Source: Candidatus Parabacteroides intestinavium (GTDB lineage: Bacteria; Bacteroidota; Bacteroidia; Bacteroidales; Tannerellaceae). Taken from it: a stretch of DNA of 6,874 nt. A program made the translations under genes and the position numbers. Below, piece after piece: positions 1 to 4,715 of the stretch. The DNA is taken from positions 1-6,874 of the forward strand of contig DWYO01000187.1 in assembly GCA_019118725.1 (NCBI GenBank), written 5' to 3'. The notes under the pieces were generated by a model. That model saw nothing but the letters and a program-made list of their open reading frames with translations, was not told the DNA's origin and ran no database searches. Position 1 is the stretch's first letter. Every line of letters starts with the position of its first letter.

Positions 1-15
1 AAGCCGAAAGTTTAA
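1..15 (+). CDS. C-terminal tail of an upstream gene, possibly the VapB-type antitoxin (partial)
   Basis: The first 15 bases read as four codons (K-P-K-V) and a TAA stop, in the same frame as the toxin gene that starts 15 bases later. Type II toxin-antitoxin pairs usually have the antitoxin directly upstream of the toxin with a very short gap, so this would be the natural position for the end of a VapB-like antitoxin. Only four residues are visible, so the identity rests on position alone and the frame could be fortuitous. Confidence 0.3.
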   Translation, partial: KPKV

Positions 16-20
16 GAAGG
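14..20 (+). promoter_or_regulatory. Possible ribosome binding site of vapC
   Basis: The purine run AAGAAGG ends 10 bases before the ATG at 31 and 19 bases before the alternative ATG at 40. Its spacing fits the ATG at 31 better. It overlaps the stop codon of the upstream frame, consistent with coupled translation of two genes. Bacteroidetes use Shine-Dalgarno pairing weakly, so the site is suggestive rather than decisive. Confidence 0.35.
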
Positions 21-30
21 AATCGATAAC

Positions 31-450
31 ATGGTGAGTATGAAGCAATATTTACTTGATACGAATATATGTGTCTTTCTTTTGCGCGGACAATATGACA
101 TAGACAAGAAGCTGGATAAGGTAGGGCTTGCGCGTTGTTATATTTCGGAAATCACGGAAGCTGAATTGAAATATGGCGCAGAACTTGGTCGCAGAAAAGG
201 CCTGAAGCAACGGATAGAACAATTGGATGAGTTTTTGTCCGCTTTGAAAATCCTTCCTATAAGCAATGCTATTGACTTGTATGCTTCTGAAAAAGCCCGG
301 TTGCGCGTGGCTGGTACTCCTGCCGATGATGATTTTGATTTGCTGATAGGATGCACAGCCGTTGTAAATGATATGGTCATGGTGACAGAAAACATGAAAC
401 ACTTTAAGAATTTAACCGGCATTCAACTTGAAAATTGGATCGAAAGATAA
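31..450 (+). CDS. vapC: VapC-family PIN-domain endoribonuclease toxin
   Basis: A 139-residue single PIN domain, the usual length for VapC toxins. The N-terminal LLDTNI motif supplies the first metal-binding aspartate (D10). E45 in ITEAEL is the second acidic residue, and DDDFDLLIG (99-107) supplies D101/D103. A conserved-type VTEN segment (118-121) precedes HFKNLTGIQLENW, the typical VapC C-terminal pattern. Family members are Mg2+-dependent RNases that cut tRNA, rRNA or mRNA when the cognate antitoxin is lost; the target here cannot be predicted. All core acidic residues are present, so the enzyme looks active. The start is either the ATG at 31 or the one at 40, which gives MKQYLLDTNI and a more typical VapC N-terminus; 31 is kept because of the AAGAAGG spacing. 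G+C is near 42% in the lines I counted. It converges with the trp operon and has no evident functional link to it. The antitoxin lies outside the window. Confidence 0.9.
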   Translation: MVSMKQYLLDTNICVFLLRGQYDIDKKLDKVGLARCYISEITEAELKYGAELGRRKGLKQRIEQLDEFLSALKILPISNAIDLYASEKARLRVAGTPADDDFDLLIGCTAVVNDMVMVTENMKHFKNLTGIQLENWIER

Positions 451-480
451 GCCATATCAATTATCCCCATTGTTTCGTCC

Positions 481-508
481 CGCCCCTCTCCCCGCAAGGA
501 GGAGGGCG
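481..508. terminator. Strong GC-rich hairpin between convergent vapC and trpA; possible bidirectional terminator
   Basis: An 11-position stem (481-491 with 498-508) has one C-A mismatch and one G-T wobble and closes on a 6-base loop, ccgcaa. It starts 30 bases after the vapC stop and lies about 180 bases beyond the trpA stop. Two converging transcription units need an end here, which makes a shared terminator plausible. No T-run follows the stem on either strand, so it is not a classical intrinsic terminator. It also overlaps the coding-like relic, so the pairing could be incidental. Confidence 0.3.
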
Positions 509-690
509 AGACGCTTGAAGCCTACACCTTCAACCTCACGGTAAAGAATCCGGGTGCTACAACCCGTTCGGGAGGCACGCTGGACAGCGAGCTGGAGCTG
601 GTGGAGGTGAGGGAAAGGTTCAGCCCGTGAGCGAACGCAAAGGGCAGACAGTGTATTACGCACAAGTGAAGTCGCGGCTGAACGATCTCC
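505..690 (+). pseudogene. GC-rich, coding-like remnant of an unidentified gene, with an apparent frameshift
   Basis: The 451-691 gap has no intact gene. From about 481 to 690 it is near 60% G+C (127 of 210 bases by hand count), against about 42% in vapC lines. On the plus strand one frame is open from the vapC stop to a TGA at 628-630 and has G/C-rich third positions; part of it reads EAYTFNLTVKNP, then TLDSELELVEVRERFSP. Shifting by one base at about 627 gives an open continuation, VSERKGQTVYYAQVKSRL, which runs into DNA antisense to trpA. No ATG start is visible. I do not recognise the family. The best reading is an internal or C-terminal fragment of a foreign or displaced gene, decayed by an indel and joined to the end of the trp operon. 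Alternatively, 627 could be a GTG start of a separate tiny frame, or the whole segment could be noncoding. Confidence 0.35.
618..683. repeat. 8-bp perfect inverted repeat, arms 50 nt apart
   Basis: GTTCAGCC at 618-625 is matched by its reverse complement GGCTGAAC at 676-683. The arms bracket the frameshifted second half of the GC-rich relic just downstream of trpA. Neither arm extends further. It could be a chance match, a folded RNA element in the trp 3' untranslated region, or a scar of an insertion or deletion. Confidence 0.25.
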
Positions 691-691
691 T

Positions 692-1468
692 TTATCCACG
701 AATTTCCTCCAACAATTTCCGGATAGCCTCTTGAGGGCTCTTTTCACTTTTCAACAATTGGACGAATCTGCTTCCGATGATTCCTCCGGAGGCATTTTTA
801 AGGGCGGATTGATATGTCGCTTTATTGCTGATTCCGAAACCGACCAGCCTTGGGTTTCTCAAACGCATTTCGTTTATTTTCCGAAAATAGCTTTGTTTTT
901 GTTCGTCAAAACTCTTCTGAACTCCCGTAGTCGCAGCACTTGACACCATATAGATAAATCCGTCCGTGTGCGCGTCAATCAGCCGGATACGTTCTTCTGA
1001 GGTTTCCGGAGTTATCAACATAATCATCCTCAGATCATAACGATCAGCTATCGGCCGGTAATCTTTCAGATAATCCGCGAATGGAAGGTCCGGAATAATC
1101 ACGCCATCCACACCAACCTCCATACAGGATTGGCAAAAATGTTCGAACCCATATTGCATAATCGGATTCAGATACCCCATCAACAAAACCGGCATCCGGA
1201 TCCCTTCGGAGCGTATATCTTTCAATTGCTCAAAAATCAGACGCAGGCTTATTCCGTTTCTTAAAGCCTGTGTCGAAGCGTCTTGAATAACCGGCCCGTC
1301 CGCCATCGGATCAGAAAAGGGAATACCTATTTCCACCATGTCTACTCCTGCTTTCTCCAGTTCGCGGAGAATGGGTACCGTATCTTGCAAATTAGGATAA
1401 CCTGCCGGATAATAAATAGAAAGGATGTTTTGCTGTTTTGTCTGAAATAAATCGGATATTCTATTCAT
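692..1468 (-). CDS. trpA: Tryptophan synthase alpha subunit
   Basis: TrpA cleaves indole-3-glycerol phosphate to indole and glyceraldehyde 3-phosphate in the cytoplasm and passes indole through a tunnel to TrpB. At 258 residues it is slightly shorter than the roughly 268-residue enterobacterial protein because of a short N-terminus (MNRISDLF). VEIGIPFSDPMADGPVIQ holds the catalytic pair E46 and D57 (E49 and D60 in Salmonella). Other TIM-barrel motifs follow in order: PVLLMGYLNPIMQYG (93-107), GVDGVIIPDLP (119-129), the flexible-loop region SSAATTG (176-182), and the phosphate-binding segments GFGIS (210-214) and IGSRF (231-235). Its ATG overlaps the trpF TGA in an ATGA quartet, implying translational coupling. 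It is the last gene of the operon and contains no tryptophan. The TAA stop is followed by the GC-rich relic, without an obvious terminator. Confidence 0.97.
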   Translation of the reverse strand: MNRISDLFQTKQQNILSIYYPAGYPNLQDTVPILRELEKAGVDMVEIGIPFSDPMADGPVIQDASTQALRNGISLRLIFEQLKDIRSEGIRMPVLLMGYLNPIMQYGFEHFCQSCMEVGVDGVIIPDLPFADYLKDYRPIADRYDLRMIMLITPETSEERIRLIDAHTDGFIYMVSSAATTGVQKSFDEQKQSYFRKINEMRLRNPRLVGFGISNKATYQSALKNASGGIIGSRFVQLLKSEKSPQEAIRKLLEEIRG

Positions 1469-2082
1469 GATTTTTGTGTTTTTAACTGATTGATAAATTC
1501 ATTTAATAAGGCATAATCCTTGATACCGGGAGTTATCTCGAACCCGCTATTCAAATCAATGCCTATACATCTCGGATGTACAAAAGCCCTCAGCGCCTCC
1601 AAAGAATCCGGAGCCAGACCGCCACTCAACAGGAAAGGAATATCCCCTTGATAGCCTTCAAGCAAAGACCAGTTGAAGCGCTTTCCCGAACCTCCAAATC
1701 CGGAACATTTTGTATCAAATAAGAAATAATCTACACAGGCTGCATACATTTCCGTCTGAAATAAATCTTCTTGCTTTTCTATGGGAATCGCTTTGATAAT
1801 TTTTACTCCGGAGGCCTGCGCATTCCGGCATAATGCCGGCGATTCGTGCCCGTGCAATTGCAGATAATCCAATCGGAAACAGGTGCTTTTCTGAAGCATC
1901 TCATTCAACGGAGCATCGACAAACACCCCTACCCGCTTGATTTTTGGAGGCAAATCTATGCTTGGAGCCGTATAATACCTGACTGATTTCGGGTAGAAAA
2001 TAAATCCCATCCATTGAATATCAGCTTGAGCTATCGTACGGATATTTTCCGCCTCCTTCATGCCACATACTTTAATTATCAT
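1465..2082 (-). CDS. trpF: Phosphoribosylanthranilate isomerase
   Basis: TrpF performs the Amadori rearrangement of N-(5'-phosphoribosyl)anthranilate to CdRP, the substrate of TrpC. The 205-residue protein is a full-length monofunctional (beta/alpha)8 barrel. IIKVCGM at the N-terminus contains the catalytic base C6. YLQLHGHE (73-80) is the conserved QLHG strand. LFDTKCSGFGGSGKRFNW carries the general acid D123 and the GGSG phosphate loop. FLLSGGLAP (150-158) and GIDLNSGFEITPGIKD (174-189) complete the phosphate site and C-terminal signature. The ATG at 2082 places KVCG directly at the N-terminus as in the family. The 31-nt gap from trpC is AT-rich with no clear Shine-Dalgarno site. The stop overlaps the trpA start. 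Separate TrpF and TrpC, instead of one fused protein, are what is expected outside the enterobacteria. Confidence 0.96.
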   Translation of the reverse strand: MIIKVCGMKEAENIRTIAQADIQWMGFIFYPKSVRYYTAPSIDLPPKIKRVGVFVDAPLNEMLQKSTCFRLDYLQLHGHESPALCRNAQASGVKIIKAIPIEKQEDLFQTEMYAACVDYFLFDTKCSGFGGSGKRFNWSLLEGYQGDIPFLLSGGLAPDSLEALRAFVHPRCIGIDLNSGFEITPGIKDYALLNEFINQLKTQKS

Positions 2083-2113
2083 AGTCTCTACTTAATTTCA
2101 ATAAACTTAAAGA

Positions 2114-2923
2114 TTAAACCAATTCTTGAATAAACCGGCCCAACGTCACACCCGGTGACTTCGTTCGCATAAAAGCTTCGCCTATCAGAAATCCCTGATA
2201 TCCGATATTTCTCAATGCCCTCACGGATGAAGCCTCATGAATGCCGCTCTCGGCTATCAATAAAGGGGTAAGCCTCACTTTATCCAAATAGGACTGAACC
2301 GTACGAATAATACCTTTCGCATTAGCGATGTCTGTATGGAACGTTCCCAAATTCCGGTTATTGACCCCCAACATATCTATTGCCGGACTAAGGTGAACCA
2401 ACTCTTCTTCCCGATGGATTTCCAACAAGGTCTCAAGACCCAACTCATGGGCTTTCTCCGCCAAGCTCCGGCACACGGGCGGCGTAAGAATAGCGGCTAT
2501 CAATAACACCGCATCCGCACCAAGCAGTTTCGCCTCATAAAGCTGGTATTCATCAATCAAAAAATCTTTCCGAAGCAAAGGTAAATCCACCAATCTCCGA
2601 GCCTTACGCAAATCATCCGGCGAACCTCCAAAAAATGGAGCATCTGTCAATAGAGAACAAGCCGATGCCCCATTCTTCGCATAGGCAGGCAAAACTTCAT
2701 CCACCTTCGCATCCGGATGTAACCAGCCTTTAGAGGGACTCTTTCGTTTGAACTCCGCGATAATACCGGTTGGTGATAACGCCAAAGCATGACGCATGGA
2801 ACAAGCTTTGCGTTTCTCCTGTCTTTTTGCCTGTTCTTGTAAAGCAGATAAAGGCATTATCGCTTTCCGTTGGCGTACCTCCTCTTGTTTATACGCCACA
2901 ATAGTCTGCAATATATCTTTCAT
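2114..2923 (-). CDS. trpC: Indole-3-glycerol phosphate synthase
   Basis: TrpC closes the indole ring by decarboxylating CdRP to indole-3-glycerol phosphate. The 269-residue protein is the usual monofunctional size. IIAEFKRKSPSKGWL supplies E57 and K59. LLRKDFLIDEYQLYEA (117-131) carries the catalytic lysine K119. LETLLEIH (163-170) includes E168. MLGVNNRNLGTF (184-195) has the conserved N/R pair. LLIAESGI (221-228) supplies E225 and S226, and FLIGEAFM (245-252) is the phosphate-binding end. The helical N-terminal extension before the barrel (residues 1-50) is present. The ATG at 2923 follows an A-rich leader almost identical to that of trpD. It is preceded by a 68-nt spacer with a small hairpin. 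All catalytic positions look intact. Confidence 0.97.
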   Translation of the reverse strand: MKDILQTIVAYKQEEVRQRKAIMPLSALQEQAKRQEKRKACSMRHALALSPTGIIAEFKRKSPSKGWLHPDAKVDEVLPAYAKNGASACSLLTDAPFFGGSPDDLRKARRLVDLPLLRKDFLIDEYQLYEAKLLGADAVLLIAAILTPPVCRSLAEKAHELGLETLLEIHREEELVHLSPAIDMLGVNNRNLGTFHTDIANAKGIIRTVQSYLDKVRLTPLLIAESGIHEASSVRALRNIGYQGFLIGEAFMRTKSPGVTLGRFIQELV

Positions 2924-2942
2924 TTCAATTTTTCAGTTTATT
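2921..2942 (-). promoter_or_regulatory. A-rich translation start region of trpC, near-copy of the trpD one
   Basis: On the minus strand the 19 bases before the trpC ATG, AATAAACTGAAAAATTGAA, match the 19 before the preferred trpD ATG at 15 positions. There is no Shine-Dalgarno sequence. Bacteroidetes commonly initiate on A-rich, SD-free leaders, so this is probably the functional ribosome landing region and supports the chosen start. Confidence 0.45.
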
Positions 2943-2957
2943 AACTCGACTTTTGCA

Positions 2958-2984
2958 AGGTCAAGTCTGTTGACAAGTTGACCT
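2958..2984 (-). other. Small inverted repeat in the trpD-trpC spacer
   Basis: Read on the minus strand, AGGTCAA and TTGACCT form a perfect 7-bp stem around a 13-base loop. Inside the loop is a second GTCAA copy (direct repeat GTCAACTTGTCAAC), which can pair instead with the same TTGAC through a 5-base loop, so two mutually exclusive stems are possible. No T-run follows. It might be an mRNA processing or stability element, or chance. Confidence 0.3.
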
Positions 2985-2991
2985 GCCTGAC

Positions 2992-3987
2992 TTACAAATT
3001 CACCTCCAATGATTTCCGGAGTACCCACAAAGCTCTTCCGCTTTCCAACGACTCGCGGGCTTCTCCAAGACAATCCTCAACACTCTTCTCCGGACAAATC
3101 ACCCGGATGGCAAAAGCCGCATTGACCAACACACAATTCTTTTGAGCCGGGGTAGCCCGATTCTCCAGCACCGCATCGAAGATACGGGAGGCCTCTTGGG
3201 GAGTCGCTCCCCCCTCCAAATCCGCTTCCCGGCATCGGGTAAAGCCCAGCATCTCCGGGGTATAGATTTTCTCCTTGTCAGACATCGCCACCTTGAACTC
3301 ATCCGTAAGCGAAATCTCATCATACCCGTCCAGACTATGCACTACCGCAAATTGCGTCCCGCTCTCCTGATAGGTATAATTGTAAAGCCGAAGCAACGGC
3401 AGATTATATACCCCCAGCAACTGATAGGTCGGAAGAATAGGATTGACCAGCGGTCCCAGTATATTAAAGAAAGTCCGCACCCCCAAACTTTTACGCACAC
3501 TCGCTACGGCTTTGAGTGCCGGATTAAATAAAGGCGCATGCAAGTAGGCAAAACGACACGTATCTATCGAACGGCGCAAACGGTCTACGTCTGTAGTGAA
3601 TTTCATCCCATGTTGCTCCATAACGTTGCTTGCCCCGCTCACCGAAGTTGCCCCGTAATTTCCATGCTTGACTACCGGATAACCGGCTCCCGCCACTACA
3701 AAGCAGGCAGCTGTACTGATATTGAACGTATTCTTGCCATCCCCTCCCGTTCCTACAATATCGATGGGGTGATATTCGTTCAAATCCACCGGGACACGCA
3801 TCTCAAGCAGGGCATCCCGAAAGCCGGCCAACTCCTCCACGCTGATATTCCGCATGAGGAATACTGTAATCAAACTTGCCACTTGTGCCTCCGTATATTT
3901 TCCACGGGCAATCTCTTGCAAAATACGATGCGCCTCGTTACGGCCTAAATATTGATGCTCAAATAATCGGTATAATAGTTCTTTCAT
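2992..3987 (-). CDS. trpD: Anthranilate phosphoribosyltransferase
   Basis: TrpD transfers the phosphoribosyl group of PRPP to anthranilate, the second committed step. From the ATG at 3987 the protein is 331 residues, a normal family length, and begins MKELLYRLFE. DIVGTGGDGKNTFNIST contains the PRPP-binding GTGGD (79-83). KHGN (107-110) continues as YGATSVSG, where many families have R-A; this looks like a Bacteroidetes variant. R165 in SVRKSLGVRTFFNILGPL and the Mg2+-binding pair D223-E224 in GYDEISLTDE are in place. The frame stays open upstream to a GTG at 4074, which would add 29 residues and overlap trpG by 7 nt. I reject that start because the added residues match no family region, the codon is GTG, and the ATG has the same leader as trpC. 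The gene is not fused to trpG. Confidence 0.96.
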   Translation of the reverse strand: MKELLYRLFEHQYLGRNEAHRILQEIARGKYTEAQVASLITVFLMRNISVEELAGFRDALLEMRVPVDLNEYHPIDIVGTGGDGKNTFNISTAACFVVAGAGYPVVKHGNYGATSVSGASNVMEQHGMKFTTDVDRLRRSIDTCRFAYLHAPLFNPALKAVASVRKSLGVRTFFNILGPLVNPILPTYQLLGVYNLPLLRLYNYTYQESGTQFAVVHSLDGYDEISLTDEFKVAMSDKEKIYTPEMLGFTRCREADLEGGATPQEASRIFDAVLENRATPAQKNCVLVNAAFAIRVICPEKSVEDCLGEARESLESGRALWVLRKSLEVNL

Positions 3988-4006
3988 TTCAGTCTTTGAG
4001 TTTATG
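3985..4006 (-). promoter_or_regulatory. A-rich translation start region of trpD
   Basis: The minus-strand leader CATAAACTCAAAGACTGAA directly precedes the ATG at 3987. It resembles the trpC leader at 15 of 19 positions, and the following codons (ATG AAA GA) are shared as well. Part of it, CAAAGACT, is repeated 17 bases upstream. This resemblance is one reason for placing the trpD start here and not at the upstream GTG. Confidence 0.45.
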
Positions 4007-4067
4007 AGTCTTTGAATCCATTCATTATCATCTTTATAAAAGCTGCATAAAATATTTTCCAAGAAAT

Positions 4068-4640
4068 TCAACACAGCTTTTTAAGCCAATTTCCTATAAT
4101 AGTTTTTCCTTGCGGAGTCAGAACCGATTCAGGATGGAATTGGATGCCACGTACATCATAACGTTTATGACGAAGCCCCATGATCCGGCCATCTTGCGTA
4201 TCTACCGCGGTTACCTCCAGGCAATCCGGGAAATCCCTTCGAGAGACGACCCACGAGTGGTAACGTCCCGCCATAAAGTTTTTTCCCATACTTTCAAAAA
4301 GGCAATCATCCGCAACGACCTGTATCTCTGAAGCTACACCATGATAAACCTCCGCCAGATTTTCCAATCGGGCCCCGAACACCTCGCCTATAGCCTGTTC
4401 TCCCAAGCAAATACCCAAAATGCTCTTAGTCGGGGCATACCTGCGAATCAACGGAAGCAACAGACCCGCCTCGTCCGGAATGCCAGGACCCGGAGAGAGC
4501 AATATCTTATCATATTTATCCACATCATCCAGTTCAATCCGATCATTGCGGAACACATCTGCATCGGCTCCCATCTCCCGCACGATATGCAGGAGATTAT
4601 AAGTAAACGAATCGTAATTGTCCAATAGTAATACTTTCAT
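4068..4640 (-). CDS. trpG: Anthranilate synthase glutamine amidotransferase subunit (component II)
   Basis: TrpG hydrolyses glutamine and channels ammonia to TrpE. The 190-residue protein is a stand-alone class I (triad) glutamine amidotransferase. LLDNYDSFTYNL (5-16) is the N-terminal signature and LLSPGPGIPDEAG (47-59) the oxyanion-side loop. GICLGEQ (76-82) contains the nucleophile C78. RYHSW (126-130) and GIQFHPES (165-172), with H169 and E171, complete the triad. The residue after CLG is Glu, where His or Gln is common; it is not catalytic. The family also includes PabA, which can serve both pathways, but the position directly after trpE within a trp operon makes TrpG the primary role. 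The ATG at 4640 follows an A-rich leader (repeated AAACT words) without a Shine-Dalgarno site. A 75-nt spacer separates it from trpE. Confidence 0.95.
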   Translation of the reverse strand: MKVLLLDNYDSFTYNLLHIVREMGADADVFRNDRIELDDVDKYDKILLSPGPGIPDEAGLLLPLIRRYAPTKSILGICLGEQAIGEVFGARLENLAEVYHGVASEIQVVADDCLFESMGKNFMAGRYHSWVVSRRDFPDCLEVTAVDTQDGRIMGLRHKRYDVRGIQFHPESVLTPQGKTIIGNWLKKLC

Positions 4641-4680
4641 ACTTTTTAGTTTTTAGTTTGTTAAGTTTGTCCGTTTATCA

Positions 4681-4707
4681 GTTCTTGCCATACCACACCT
4701 CAAGAAC
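4681..4707 (-). other. Small hairpin in the trpE-trpG spacer
   Basis: GTTCTTG and CAAGAAC form a perfect 7-bp inverted repeat around a 13-base loop, starting 9 nt downstream of the trpE stop. On the minus strand it is followed by an AT-rich stretch with AAACT words that leads into trpG, but not by a T-run. Its stem length and loop size equal those of the trpD-trpC spacer hairpin, though the sequences differ. A role in mRNA stability or processing is possible; termination is unlikely. Confidence 0.3.
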
Positions 4708-4715
4708 CCGTAGGG

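Noticed and set aside
457..747. Minus-strand open frame of 96 codons downstream of and overlapping trpA
   Set aside because: It starts inside trpA in another frame, its arginine- and serine-rich translation looks like antisense of GC-rich DNA, and the plus strand reads more like coding sequence.
3142..3948. Two plus-strand open frames (129 and 136 codons) antisense to trpD
   Set aside because: Both are mirror frames of conserved trpD codons with no start context or domain features.
3988..4074. 29-residue N-terminal extension of TrpD from an upstream start
   Set aside because: The start would be GTG, the extra residues run through the repetitive leader and fit no TrpD region, and the ATG at 3987 gives the standard 331-residue protein.
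4653..4691. 12-codon minus-strand frame (MARTDKRTNLTN) in the trpE-trpG spacer, considered as a leader peptide
   Set aside because: It has no tryptophan codons and no ribosome site, and it lies inside the operon rather than ahead of it. Such short frames are expected by chance.
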